Assembly: GCA_020636135.1 (NCBI GenBank)
Contig: JACJYK010000001.1
Span: forward strand, 1,040,501 to 1,104,500
Direction: 5' to 3'
DNA from: Lewinellaceae bacterium
Lineage (GTDB): Bacteria > Bacteroidota > Bacteroidia > Chitinophagales > Saprospiraceae
Length of the DNA: 64,000 nucleotides
Below are positions 43,422 through 53,469 of this stretch, piece after piece (within the stretch, counting starts at the first letter, position 1; each line of letters begins with the position of its first letter). The notes under the pieces were generated by a model. The model worked only from the letters and a program-made list of their open reading frames with translations, searched no databases and had not been told where the DNA came from. Position numbers and translations under genes: made by a program.

Positions 43422-45902
43422 ATGACTAAACGGTATTTCCTCTCAGCCATACGTAACCTATGGCGAAGAAAAGGTATTGCCCTGCTCAATGTGTTTGGAC
43501 TGACCCTGGGTATTACGGTATTTCTCCTGATAACCCAGTATGTTCGGTTTGAGACCAGTTACGACCAATATTATCCGGATAAGGACAGGATTTATCGTAT
43601 TGGTTTGGAACAGTACCAAAACGGAGAATTAGTCCAGGCGAGTGCAGAAAATTATCCTGCCCTGGGTCCGGCTTTACTGAAAGACTTTCCAGAAGTGGAA
43701 TCGTATGCCCGTATGTATAACCTGGGCGCCAAGAATAACATTGTTGTCACTTACGAAGACGGTCTTAACAAAATTGCCTTCAAACAGAAACGCTTCTTGT
43801 ATGCCAGTGAGACATTTTTGGATCTCTTCGGCTATCAAATGGTAACCGGAGATGCACACTCTGCTCTCCTGGAGCCTTTTAAGGCCGTCCTCTCGGAAAG
43901 TACCGCAAAAAAATACTTCGGGACCAGCAACCCGGTAGGTAAATACCTGCGCATGCAGGATGATGATTTCAATAATGAGCTGTACGAAGTGACCGGTGTA
44001 GTCAGGGATGTTCCGGCTAATTCCCATCTGAAATTTGATATCCTGGTTTCTTACAGCACTTTGTTCAGCCGCTACCAGGGATCAGCAAGAGCAAGAGTCC
44101 GGTTCGATGAAAGCTGGCAGCGCAAAGACATGTACACCTATATAAAGCTTCGGAATGGTGCAGATGCGCAAGCAATGACCTCGAAGTTGCCGGATTTGGT
44201 TGCCAGGTCAATTCCTGACCTTCAGGCCCAGAACCGGGAAGAGCAAATGGTGGTGCAGCCGGTAACAGCCATCCATTTGACGTCTTCGCTTAATAATGAA
44301 CCTGAGCTTAACGGTAATGGGAGGACCGTATCTTTTCTTGGGTTGATTGCTCTGTTTGTCCTGATCATCGCTTACATCAACTACATTAATATTTCAACCG
44401 CAAGATCCGTAGAAAGAGCGAATGAGGTAGGGGTCCGCAAAGTATTGGGTGCAAACCAACGGCAGTTGTGGACCCAATTTTTGACCGAATCATTCCTGGT
44501 TAACGCCTTTGCTCTTTGTATAGCTGTAGGCGTATATGCATTGTTTTTCAAATCGTTCAGCAGGATGGTAACGAATCTTGCGGATGAACAGTTTGGAGGA
44601 TTTGCACTATGGTACCAGGGATATTTTGTATGGCTGCTATTGGGATTGTTATTGGGTGGCACCTTGTTATCCGGGCTGTATCCTGCATTTGTGCTTTCTC
44701 AGTTTAAGCCCATACGCATACTGGGAAAATCAATGGAGTCCGGCCGGCGTGGTAACCTGTTGCGTAAGGGGCTGGTACTCTTTCAGTTTGCTGTTTGTAT
44801 TGCGCTGATCGTCGGTACGATGATCGTATACGGGCAGATGAAATTCATGCTCAACCAGGATCTTGGATTCAATGGAAGTCAGATAGTCGTCGTAGAACAG
44901 CCGGGCGTGTCTGCTAACTTTGAGACCAGGATGCAGAAAATTAAGAATTTCAAGACGGAGATAGCCCGCAATACAGGGGTCTCCGACGTGATGAGCACCC
45001 TGGTTATTCCCGGCAGAAAGATGCGGTGGAAAGTCAATGTACGCCGTTATCAGGATGAACCGGAAATGGCCCATGCCTTCAATTACAACTTAATAGATGC
45101 ACATTTCATCGATGGCTTTAATATGCAAATGCTGGCTGGACGTAATTTCTCAGAGGACATTGCCACGGATGCCGATACCGCCTGCATCATAACCCAACTG
45201 GCCAGTCAATTACTGGGCTACCAGGATCCGGATGATGCCATTGGTCAAACCATCACTTCAGATGACCTGGGCACAAGCAGGATCATCGTCGGCGTGGTGA
45301 ATGATTATCATCAGGAGTCATTGCGTAGCGAGGTGCAACCCACCTTGTTCTTACTGGATGATTACGCCGAATATTATCTGATGCGGATTCAGGCAGGCAA
45401 CCTGCAGCAAACCATAGGGTATATAGAGACGGAGTGGACCAAACGATTCCCCGGAAGTCCCTTCCAGTATTTTTTTCTGGATGATTATTTCAATGCGCAA
45501 TACCAAAATGAACTGAGGTTCCAGAAGTTGTCTTTCATTTTTGCATTTTTGGCTATCCTGGTAGCGTGCCTGGGGTTGTTTGGGTTGTCTGCATTTATGG
45601 CTCAGCAACGTGTGAAAGAAATCAGTGTCCGGAAAGTGTTGGGTGCTGGTGTCGGGCAACTGATCCTTATGCTAACAGCGGATTTTGCCAAAATTATTCT
45701 CGTAGCAAATATTCTGGCCTGGCCGGTCATCGGATGGCTCATGTACCAGTGGTTGCAGGGATTTTCACTGCGGATACCACTGCATTTCTGGTATTTTCTG
45801 GTTGCAGGATTTATCGTGATGCTTCTCGGAGCCCTGACCGTGTTCTTTCATGCCTGGCGGGCGGCAAATTCCAATCCCGCAGAAATATTGGCGGGCGAAT
45901 AG
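43422..45902 (+). CDS. FtsX/MacB-type ABC transporter permease
   Basis: An 826-residue third member of the large permease family. First FtsX domain signature EVGVRKVLGANQRQ (about residue 333), second EISVRKVLGAGVGQ (about 731), with two MacB-type periplasmic regions (about 45-275 and 480-680) and about ten membrane segments. It ends SNPAEILAGE. It lacks its own ATPase gene here, like the pair at the window start. The gap of 123 bp to the GH31 gene has no terminator that I can see, so cotranscription is possible. Substrate unknown. Confidence 0.92.
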   Translation: MTKRYFLSAIRNLWRRKGIALLNVFGLTLGITVFLLITQYVRFETSYDQYYPDKDRIYRIGLEQYQNGELVQASAENYPALGPALLKDFPEVESYARMYNLGAKNNIVVTYEDGLNKIAFKQKRFLYASETFLDLFGYQMVTGDAHSALLEPFKAVLSESTAKKYFGTSNPVGKYLRMQDDDFNNELYEVTGVVRDVPANSHLKFDILVSYSTLFSRYQGSARARVRFDESWQRKDMYTYIKLRNGADAQAMTSKLPDLVARSIPDLQAQNREEQMVVQPVTAIHLTSSLNNEPELNGNGRTVSFLGLIALFVLIIAYINYINISTARSVERANEVGVRKVLGANQRQLWTQFLTESFLVNAFALCIAVGVYALFFKSFSRMVTNLADEQFGGFALWYQGYFVWLLLGLLLGGTLLSGLYPAFVLSQFKPIRILGKSMESGRRGNLLRKGLVLFQFAVCIALIVGTMIVYGQMKFMLNQDLGFNGSQIVVVEQPGVSANFETRMQKIKNFKTEIARNTGVSDVMSTLVIPGRKMRWKVNVRRYQDEPEMAHAFNYNLIDAHFIDGFNMQMLAGRNFSEDIATDADTACIITQLASQLLGYQDPDDAIGQTITSDDLGTSRIIVGVVNDYHQESLRSEVQPTLFLLDDYAEYYLMRIQAGNLQQTIGYIETEWTKRFPGSPFQYFFLDDYFNAQYQNELRFQKLSFIFAFLAILVACLGLFGLSAFMAQQRVKEISVRKVLGAGVGQLILMLTADFAKIILVANILAWPVIGWLMYQWLQGFSLRIPLHFWYFLVAGFIVMLLGALTVFFHAWRAANSNPAEILAGE

Positions 45903-46025
45903 AGATATTCTGATCAGTCACCTGAAACTCACAGCAATGCATTCCCTCACGTGTGGAGGGGTATGTTGTCCTTGAATTTTAATACCTTGATTTCTGAAAT
46001 TATTGAAAGGTAAAATGATTTCAGG

Positions 46026-48875
46026 ATGAAAGGACTTAAACTGTTTTTACTGGTTAGCACTTCCGCCTGTACAACTCTGGTTACGGCTCAGGATCATGTG
46101 CAACGGATCGACCACGGTGTACGTATCGAATTTGAAAACGCATCATCCGATGCCCCTGAATGGCTGCAAATTCAGGCGGTGACTGACCAGGTCATCCGGG
46201 TAACCGCTGGTAAAAAAGGAGTTTCTGTATCCGAGCATCAGGATCTCATTGTACTGCCTGGTGTCCCCGCAGCTGTAAAATGGGATATCCAGGAGTCGGC
46301 AGAAAAGGTCATCCTTAAAACCGATTCGCTGCAAGCCGAATACAACCGGGGGACAAAACAGTTGCGCTTTCTGGATAATCATGGCGGGGAACTGTTACGT
46401 GAAGCCGATGGCAATGCACGAAGTTTACACGCCGTGGATATCGAAGGAGTGCCCTACCAGGCGATCTCTCAAAGTTTCCATCAAACGGAAGGCGAGGCAT
46501 TTTATGGCATGGGGCAGCACCAGGCTGGATGGACCAATTATGCCGGAACTCAGGTTGAATTGGCTCAGAATAATACCGAAGTAGCGGTACCTTTTTTGAT
46601 CTCCTCCCGGCACTACGGGATCTTGTGGGACAACTATTCGACCACACGGTTTCTCGATGTCCGGGACTTTCAATCCCTCACTTCCTTAAAATTGTTCGAT
46701 AAAAATAGCCAGGAAGGTTGGTTGACAGCCACCTATATCAATAAAAACACCAATGAACCCTTTGTGGTAAAACCGGAATCGGTCATTGATTACGATTTTC
46801 TGCCCGATATGCGATATTTTCCGTCGGAAGCGCCGATGGGACAAAGTAAAGTCACCTGGGAAGGATCGTTGGAGTCACCCCATACCGGCACACATTTGTT
46901 TCAATTTAAGTATGCCGGCTATGTCAAACTCTGGATCGACGGAAAGTTATTGGTGGACCGCTGGCGCCAGGCCTGGAACCCGGCTACCTTAATCCTCAAA
47001 GTTGATCTTGATAAAGGTAAACGTACGCCGGTGCGAATCGAATGGGACCCGGATGGGGGAGAATCCTACCTGACGATGCGCTGGCTACCACCCACTCCGG
47101 ATGCGCATGCTTATGATATCGCTTCGGAGGCAGGATCTATCTTATCCTATTATTTTATTGCGGGTTCGAATCCGGACCAGATTATCCACCAGTACCGGAA
47201 GATCAGCGGCAAGGCGCCCATCATGCCCCTTTGGGCGTATGGGTTTTGGCAAAGCCGCGAAAGGTATAAGACCCAGGCGGAACTGATGAATACGGTTCGA
47301 ACTTTCCGCGACCGCAAAATACCGCTCGACAACATTGTCCAGGACTGGTCCTACTGGAAACAGGATGAATGGGGAAGTCAGGAATTTGATGAAAGCCGTT
47401 TTCCGGATCCGGACGGGATGATCGATAGCCTGCATTCGATTTACCACGCTCATTTTATGATTTCCGTATGGCCCAAATTTTACGAAGGCATTCCGGCTTA
47501 CGATGCTTTCAACAAAAAGCACTGGTTGTATCCCCGCAATATTGCCAAACAGACTCGGGACTGGATAGCCCAGGGTTATACCTCGACATTTTACGATGCT
47601 TTCAACGCCGAGGCCAGGGATGGATTCTGGCAGTTGTTACGGACTGAATTATTTGAGAAGGGCATTGATGCCTGGTGGCTGGATGCGACGGAGCCGGATA
47701 TTCACAGCAATGCTACCATGGAAGAACGGAAACGGTTGATGTCGCCCACCGCCCTTGGTCCTGGTGGCGCTTATTTTAATGCTTACCCGATCATGAATGC
47801 CCGGGGTATCTATGAGGGACAACGCAGGGACAGCCCCGGACAACGGGTATTTATTCTTACCCGGTCAGCCTTTGCCGGTCAGCAACGTTACGCCGCTGCG
47901 ACCTGGAGTGGAGATATTGCATCCCGTTGGCATGACTTTAAAGATCAGATACCAGCCGGAATTAATTTTTCATTATCCGGCATTCCATATTGGACCATGG
48001 ATATCGGTGGCTTTGCTGTTGAACGCAGGAACGAACATGCACAAGGCGAGGCGCTGGAAGAATGGAGGGAAATGAATGCACGCTGGTATCAGTTCGGCGC
48101 CTTTTGCCCACTGTTTCGCTCGCATGGCCAATATCCCTTCCGGGAAATTTATAACCTGGCGCCGGAGGATCACCCGGCTTATCAGGCCATGCTGGGATAT
48201 GCGAAATTGCGTTACCGGCTGATGCCTTATATCTATTCGGTCGGAGCCAGGGTATATCTGGAGGATTACACCATGATGCGTGGATTGATCATGGACTTTG
48301 GCAATGATCCGAAGGTGCAGGACATCGGCGATGAATACTTGTTCGGTCCCGGTATCCTGGTGAACCCGGTGACCGATTATCGAGCACGGAAACGATCAGT
48401 GTATATGCCTGCGGGAACAAACTGGTTTGATTTTTATACCGGAGAATTCATCACAGGCGGTCAATCCCGGATGATGGATGCCCCCCTGGATCATATGCCT
48501 TTACTGGTCCGCAGTGGTTCTATCATTCCGGCTGGTCCGGCCATGGAATACACCACCCAGCATCCCCAGGATACGTTGTATATCCATGTTTATACCGGGG
48601 ATGATGCCCACTTCGACCTGTACGCCGATGATGGCACCTCCTATGCCTACGAACAAGGGGCTTATTCCATTATTCCAATGGACTATACAGAGTCATCCGG
48701 ATCCTTGATTGTCGGAGATAAAACAGGTGGATTTACCGGTGATTTGACCGACCGGTATCTCAGGATCATTTGGATCACCCCGCAGCATGGGAGTGGATTC
48801 ATGCAACTACCTAAAGGCAGGGCGAAACGGTACCGCGGGAAGGCTATCACGTTCCAACGACCGAAAAACTATTGA
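46026..48875 (+). CDS. GH31 family glycoside hydrolase with inserted PA14 domain
   Basis: A 949-residue exported enzyme (signal LKLFLLVSTSACTTLVTA). An N-terminal beta-sandwich (galactose-mutarotase-like) precedes a PA14 module at about residues 272-360 (WEGSLESPHTGTHLFQF, then YVKLWIDGKLLVDRW), then the catalytic barrel from about 400 (MPLWAYGFWQSR). The nucleophile is D553 in WWLDATEPD and the likely acid/base is the aspartate of WSGD near 629. The C-terminal beta domains carry YLFGPGILVNPV. GH31 enzymes with this WWLDATEPD context include alpha-xylosidases and alpha-glucosidases; the PA14 module probably binds carbohydrate. First gene of the GH31, Gfo/Idh, DUF1080, nitrilase operon; the next ATG is two bases past the stop. 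Confidence 0.95.
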   Translation: MKGLKLFLLVSTSACTTLVTAQDHVQRIDHGVRIEFENASSDAPEWLQIQAVTDQVIRVTAGKKGVSVSEHQDLIVLPGVPAAVKWDIQESAEKVILKTDSLQAEYNRGTKQLRFLDNHGGELLREADGNARSLHAVDIEGVPYQAISQSFHQTEGEAFYGMGQHQAGWTNYAGTQVELAQNNTEVAVPFLISSRHYGILWDNYSTTRFLDVRDFQSLTSLKLFDKNSQEGWLTATYINKNTNEPFVVKPESVIDYDFLPDMRYFPSEAPMGQSKVTWEGSLESPHTGTHLFQFKYAGYVKLWIDGKLLVDRWRQAWNPATLILKVDLDKGKRTPVRIEWDPDGGESYLTMRWLPPTPDAHAYDIASEAGSILSYYFIAGSNPDQIIHQYRKISGKAPIMPLWAYGFWQSRERYKTQAELMNTVRTFRDRKIPLDNIVQDWSYWKQDEWGSQEFDESRFPDPDGMIDSLHSIYHAHFMISVWPKFYEGIPAYDAFNKKHWLYPRNIAKQTRDWIAQGYTSTFYDAFNAEARDGFWQLLRTELFEKGIDAWWLDATEPDIHSNATMEERKRLMSPTALGPGGAYFNAYPIMNARGIYEGQRRDSPGQRVFILTRSAFAGQQRYAAATWSGDIASRWHDFKDQIPAGINFSLSGIPYWTMDIGGFAVERRNEHAQGEALEEWREMNARWYQFGAFCPLFRSHGQYPFREIYNLAPEDHPAYQAMLGYAKLRYRLMPYIYSVGARVYLEDYTMMRGLIMDFGNDPKVQDIGDEYLFGPGILVNPVTDYRARKRSVYMPAGTNWFDFYTGEFITGGQSRMMDAPLDHMPLLVRSGSIIPAGPAMEYTTQHPQDTLYIHVYTGDDAHFDLYADDGTSYAYEQGAYSIIPMDYTESSGSLIVGDKTGGFTGDLTDRYLRIIWITPQHGSGFMQLPKGRAKRYRGKAITFQRPKNY

Positions 48876-48877
48876 AA

Positions 48878-50131
48878 ATGAAGCGTAGGAAATTTATACA
48901 GACCACCGGACTTGGTGCGGGACTTTTCACGATTGTTCCCCGACAGGTGCTTGGGAAAGGCTGGGTAGCGCCGAGTGATCAATTGACGAAAGCCATCGTT
49001 GGTGTTGGTGGAATGGGCACCGGACACATTCAATATGAAGGCCGGTTAGTCGCGATCTGTGATGTGGATGCCAACCACCTGGCCAAGGCCAGCGAGATTG
49101 CAGGCCCCCAGGTCAAAACTTTCCATGATTATCGTGAGCTACTGGCCATGCCTGAAGTCGATGTAGTGCATATTGCAACACCTCCTCACTGGCATGGATT
49201 GATTTCAATAGCGGCAGCGAGGGCTGGCAAGGATGTCTGGTGCGAGAAACCAATGACCCGGACCATCAGCGAAGGCAAAGCAGTGATCCGTGCGGTTCAG
49301 GAATACGGCCGAATGTTTCGTTTAAACACCTGGTTTCGCTTTGAATCAACTTTTTATGGCATGGGGGTTCCGGTCGCACCGATTAAAAAGCTGGTAGATA
49401 GTAAGGTTTTTGGCTGGCCACTGAAGGTTACCTTAAATGCCGCTACCGGGTTTAACTGGAAATTTTACTGGCAGGGTAAAACCGATCTGATACCGGAACC
49501 GGTGCCTCAGGAACTTGATTACGATTTCTGGTTGGGGCCGGCACCTTTTAAACCCTATCATCCGCACCGGGTTCATGCTTCTTTCCGTGGTTACTGGGAT
49601 TACGACGGAGGTGGCCTTGGTGACATGGGGCAGCATTATCTTGACCCGGTCCAATTTCTTTTGGACAAAGATGACGAGAGCCCGGTTACCATTGAGATTG
49701 ATGCCCCGCAACAGCATTATGATGCCGTCGGGACCTGGCGGCGAATTACGTTCACCTACGCAGACGGTTGTCAGATCGTTCTTGATGGTGCCAACGATGA
49801 TACCAGGGCTCCATTCCTGGAAGGGCCCGGCGGGAAATTGTATCCCGGATTAAAAACGGATAGACTGGACGTCGAAAAATTATTGGCCTATTTACCGGAT
49901 CCTCCTCCCGTGATCACCCGGTTTTCCGATTCGGTTCGTACCAGACAAAAATTTGCATTGAACGAAATGAACGGACACCGGTCGTGCACTTTGGTGAATC
50001 TGGGGAAAATCGCATTGCGGTTGGGTCGAAACCTCACCTTTGATTCGACAAGTCAGCAGTTTGTCAATGACCCGGGAGCGAATGCCTTATTGGAACAGCC
50101 GATGCGGGGAAACTGGAAAATGGAATTGTGA
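48878..50131 (+). CDS. Gfo/Idh/MocA family oxidoreductase, Tat-exported
   Basis: A 417-residue oxidoreductase with a twin-arginine signal (KRRKFIQTTGLGAGLF) and a Rossmann fold of the Gfo/Idh type: IVGVGGMGTGHIQYEG, ICDVDANHLAKASEI, VHIATPPHWHGL and the signature WCEKPMTRTISEGK. The C-terminal domain (GYWDYDGGGLGDMGQHYLDPVQF) carries the conserved DMGQHY histidine region. Tat export implies that it folds with cofactor in the cytoplasm and acts in the periplasm. Family members of this exported group oxidise glycosides, often at C3. It is flanked by GH31 and DUF1080 genes and overlaps the next start by one base (TGATG). Confidence 0.94.
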   Translation: MKRRKFIQTTGLGAGLFTIVPRQVLGKGWVAPSDQLTKAIVGVGGMGTGHIQYEGRLVAICDVDANHLAKASEIAGPQVKTFHDYRELLAMPEVDVVHIATPPHWHGLISIAAARAGKDVWCEKPMTRTISEGKAVIRAVQEYGRMFRLNTWFRFESTFYGMGVPVAPIKKLVDSKVFGWPLKVTLNAATGFNWKFYWQGKTDLIPEPVPQELDYDFWLGPAPFKPYHPHRVHASFRGYWDYDGGGLGDMGQHYLDPVQFLLDKDDESPVTIEIDAPQQHYDAVGTWRRITFTYADGCQIVLDGANDDTRAPFLEGPGGKLYPGLKTDRLDVEKLLAYLPDPPPVITRFSDSVRTRQKFALNEMNGHRSCTLVNLGKIALRLGRNLTFDSTSQQFVNDPGANALLEQPMRGNWKMEL

Positions 50132-53100
50132 TGAGAACAAGCTGGAAAATAAATTATGGGGGTTGGATATTGACCATCTTCCTGTTTCTGCTACCCGTGT
50201 TAGCACGTACACAGGATCACTGGCCTGTAGATTACCGGGTATCACGATGGCTCGACCGACTGCCAGCCGGGAATAAGCATCAGCTGGATGGAATGCTCAG
50301 GGAGTTTTTTATTTATGGCAATAACAATGTCAATGCGTTAATATCCGGGCATTTGGTGAAGGCAAAGATGGTCGCAACTCCCCTGGATTATGCGATCACT
50401 TCCATCTTCCGCTATGTGGGTCAGGAAGGGCATGACGTAGAGCGCTCCCTTTTTATTAATGCCTTGGTTGAACAGTGGGATGCTATCCAGGCCGTTCCGG
50501 TGAAAAAGTATTTGTTGCAGGAAATGCAATTTATCCATGATGCACGACTTGCTCCGCTGATAGCTAATTGCCTGAGTGACCCTGAGCTCAGAGGTGATGC
50601 CATCCTTGCCATGAATATTTATCCGGACCGGAAGTTAAATAAGCAGATTAAAAAAGGACTTAAAGCCGGGGATCCTGCCATCTGGTCATGGGCCTCCGCA
50701 CATCCTCAGGAGCAATTCCAATCTTTGATCTGGAAAAAGTTTCAGCGGTCAGAAGGTGAAGAACAGGAGATGTTCCTCAAAGCCATCGCAATGCAGGGCA
50801 ATCCCCGCGACAGCTCAAAGATGACTGAACTTGCAGCTGCTCATCCGGTTACCGCGTTGCATTATCTGGAACGTGTGGACAAGCAGTTTTTTCCGGTTTC
50901 CACGGCAGAGGCAATCATGACAGCGGGGGAAGCTGTTAAATGCCAGGCGCTCCATGAGTTATTTGAAGCCAGGCCACTCTACACTTTCCGCCATTACGGA
51001 CAATCTGTGATAGAGGGACCCTGTGCTGCATTGATATCCAATGATCTTACCAGTTCGAATGACAAATCCCTGGATGATGCCATCCAGAAGCAGCTACTGG
51101 CAGATTCTGCTCATGCTGAAAGACAACGCACCTGGTTACGGATCTTGTCCGGGCGGGGCGGATTTTCCAATGCCAGGTTTCTGAAGAGCCTGACAGGAAA
51201 CCCGGATCAGGATGTGCGGGTGGATGCGTTACTGGCATGGTCCAGGATCGCAGGCGCAGAATCCATGCCTTATCTGACGGATTGGTACTTTCATACCCGT
51301 GATTCGGCCCGACAGATCGAGGCGTGGCCCCTGATCCGTCAATATACTGACGGGGGAAATATGAAATCATTAGCTGACCGGATAGCTTTCCTGACTCCTC
51401 ATTTCCGGATCCAGCTTCTTGATTTGATCGCTGATAGACAGGCAGGTGCCTGCTTTTCCCAGGTTTATTACCAGACCCAGCAAAATGACACAGCGGTAGC
51501 AAACCAAGCCTGGAAAACCCTGGCCTCCATTGCCGAGCCTCAACACGATGCCCTGATGCACTCGCTTATTCAGGAAGCACCTGAGAATCTCCGGGCGATG
51601 GTCGCAGAAAGCTTATTGAATGACCTGCATTCTCCAAGGGATAAGTTGAAAAACTGGCAGTGGATCAATCAATCACTGGATGCCGGCGTCGTATTACCTC
51701 TACTGATACGCCATAGCGAAGAGCCTTATGCTCAAAACATGATAGATCACCTGGAGCAAGTTCCGGCGCTGACGACCCGCACCCTGGTTAAGCAGTTGTT
51801 GGAGAAATCCGATGAAGAGTCTTTACAAGTCCTGCTTTGGATTGCTGGTCATCATGAAACCCTGCGCACGATGGTGATCGATGAATCGGTTCCTCAGGTG
51901 AGGCGGAACATATCGGGTAAGGAAACTCAGCGCCTATGGCTGGTCGATTGGTTAGGGATCTGCCGCTCCCAGCATGAACGTGATGTCGTCTTTCAGCAAT
52001 TGGCCGGTTTACCCGGATGGAGTACCTACTTCACCTTAATGGATTATTTTAAAGAGGAGAACCTTAAATCACTGGCTTACCTCCGTGCCTTGACATCGGT
52101 CTGTCTGCCATCCGGGGACCATGAAGGACTTAGCGGACAATCGGTGAAAAATACCCTTCAGCAACTGGTACCTATTGCAGAGGAAATGGATCATCAGGAA
52201 TCTTCTGCCATCGAAAATTACCTGGTAGAAATGCCCCAGGGTGATGCATTCCAGTCGCTTTTTAATGGTGTAGACCTTACCGGGTGGCAGGGATGGGTAG
52301 CCGATCCTTATACATTAAAAAAGTTGAGTGCTCAGGAAAAGAAAATGCGCCAGGAGGAGGCAGATGAGAAAATGCGTCAGCACTGGCAGGCGAAAGACGG
52401 GAAGATCGTATTTAGCGGCGAAGGCGCTAACCTGGTCACCAAACGGACCTTTGAGGACTTTGAAATGCACGTGGACTGGAAGATCACCAAAGACGGTGAC
52501 AGCGGTATTTATCTGCGGGGTTATCCCCAGGTCCAGATATGGGATACCAGTCGGGTGGAAGTCGGGGCACAGGTTGGCTCCGGAGGCCTTTACAACAACC
52601 AGAAAGGTTTCTCAACACCACTTACGGTGGCAGATCGGCCAGTTGGCACATGGAATCATTTCTTTATCCGGATGTTGGGAGACCGCGTGACGGTGTACCT
52701 GAATGATGTACTGGTGGTTAATGACGTGGCATTGGAAAACTATTGGGATCGCAATCTGCCGGTCCTGGCTGAAGGCCCCATTGAATTGCAGGCGCACGGT
52801 ACCGATCTCGCATTCAGGGACCTGCTGATCCGTGAAATTGATCCGGCTTCCTACACGCTTACTCAGGAGGAAATTGACCATGGTTATCAGGCATTGTTCA
52901 ATGGTATGAATCTGGATAATTGGATCGGGAACACCACGGATTATCAAGTTCGCGATGGTGTTATCGACGTGGATCCTTCCCGTGGTGGGGAAGGTAATCT
53001 GTACACGGTGGACACCTTCAGTAACTTTTCTTTGCGCTTTGAATTTCAACTTACCCCAGGGGCCAATAATGGGATTGGCATTCATACGCCATTGACGGGG

Positions 53101-53454
53101 GATGCTGCCTATGCAGGCAAAGAAATTCAGGTCCTAGATAATACGGACACCATATACGATAAACTCCAACCTTACCAATATCATGGTAGCGTCTATGGGG
53201 TTATTCCAGCGAGACAAGGATATCTTAAAGGCATTGGTCAGTGGAATGAAGAGGAAATCCGCGTGGATGGCGATCACGTTCGGGTGACCTTAAATGGCGA
53301 AGTGATCACGGAAGGTAATGTGAAAGAATGGACCGAGCATGGGACGATGGATCATAAAGATCACCCAGGCCTGCAGCGTCATTCCGGACATATTGGATTT
53401 CTTGGGCACGGAAGTCCGTTGAAATTCAGAAATGTGCGTATCCTAAGACTTTAA
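50131..53454 (+). CDS. HEAT-like repeat protein with two DUF1080 (3-keto-glycoside hydratase/lyase-like) domains
   Basis: A 1107-residue protein with a signal peptide (GWILTIFLFLLPVLARTQ), a long helical-repeat region of about 700 residues with HEAT-like helices, and two DUF1080 jelly rolls at about 707-910 (FQSLFNGVDLTGWQGW) and about 918-1107 (YQALFNGMNLDNWIGN). The first has the DGDSGIYLRG and WDTSRVEVGAQVGSGG segments typical of the family. The second retains NNGIGIHTP and EIQVLDNTD. DUF1080 (3-keto-disaccharide hydrolase) proteins cleave 3-keto-glycosides made by Gfo/Idh oxidases; the fusion with a long repeat scaffold is uncommon. Start ATG overlaps the upstream stop; the nitrilase follows. 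Confidence 0.9.
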   Translation: MRTSWKINYGGWILTIFLFLLPVLARTQDHWPVDYRVSRWLDRLPAGNKHQLDGMLREFFIYGNNNVNALISGHLVKAKMVATPLDYAITSIFRYVGQEGHDVERSLFINALVEQWDAIQAVPVKKYLLQEMQFIHDARLAPLIANCLSDPELRGDAILAMNIYPDRKLNKQIKKGLKAGDPAIWSWASAHPQEQFQSLIWKKFQRSEGEEQEMFLKAIAMQGNPRDSSKMTELAAAHPVTALHYLERVDKQFFPVSTAEAIMTAGEAVKCQALHELFEARPLYTFRHYGQSVIEGPCAALISNDLTSSNDKSLDDAIQKQLLADSAHAERQRTWLRILSGRGGFSNARFLKSLTGNPDQDVRVDALLAWSRIAGAESMPYLTDWYFHTRDSARQIEAWPLIRQYTDGGNMKSLADRIAFLTPHFRIQLLDLIADRQAGACFSQVYYQTQQNDTAVANQAWKTLASIAEPQHDALMHSLIQEAPENLRAMVAESLLNDLHSPRDKLKNWQWINQSLDAGVVLPLLIRHSEEPYAQNMIDHLEQVPALTTRTLVKQLLEKSDEESLQVLLWIAGHHETLRTMVIDESVPQVRRNISGKETQRLWLVDWLGICRSQHERDVVFQQLAGLPGWSTYFTLMDYFKEENLKSLAYLRALTSVCLPSGDHEGLSGQSVKNTLQQLVPIAEEMDHQESSAIENYLVEMPQGDAFQSLFNGVDLTGWQGWVADPYTLKKLSAQEKKMRQEEADEKMRQHWQAKDGKIVFSGEGANLVTKRTFEDFEMHVDWKITKDGDSGIYLRGYPQVQIWDTSRVEVGAQVGSGGLYNNQKGFSTPLTVADRPVGTWNHFFIRMLGDRVTVYLNDVLVVNDVALENYWDRNLPVLAEGPIELQAHGTDLAFRDLLIREIDPASYTLTQEEIDHGYQALFNGMNLDNWIGNTTDYQVRDGVIDVDPSRGGEGNLYTVDTFSNFSLRFEFQLTPGANNGIGIHTPLTGDAAYAGKEIQVLDNTDTIYDKLQPYQYHGSVYGVIPARQGYLKGIGQWNEEEIRVDGDHVRVTLNGEVITEGNVKEWTEHGTMDHKDHPGLQRHSGHIGFLGHGSPLKFRNVRILRL

Positions 53455-53469
53455 TTGCCGACTCATCAG

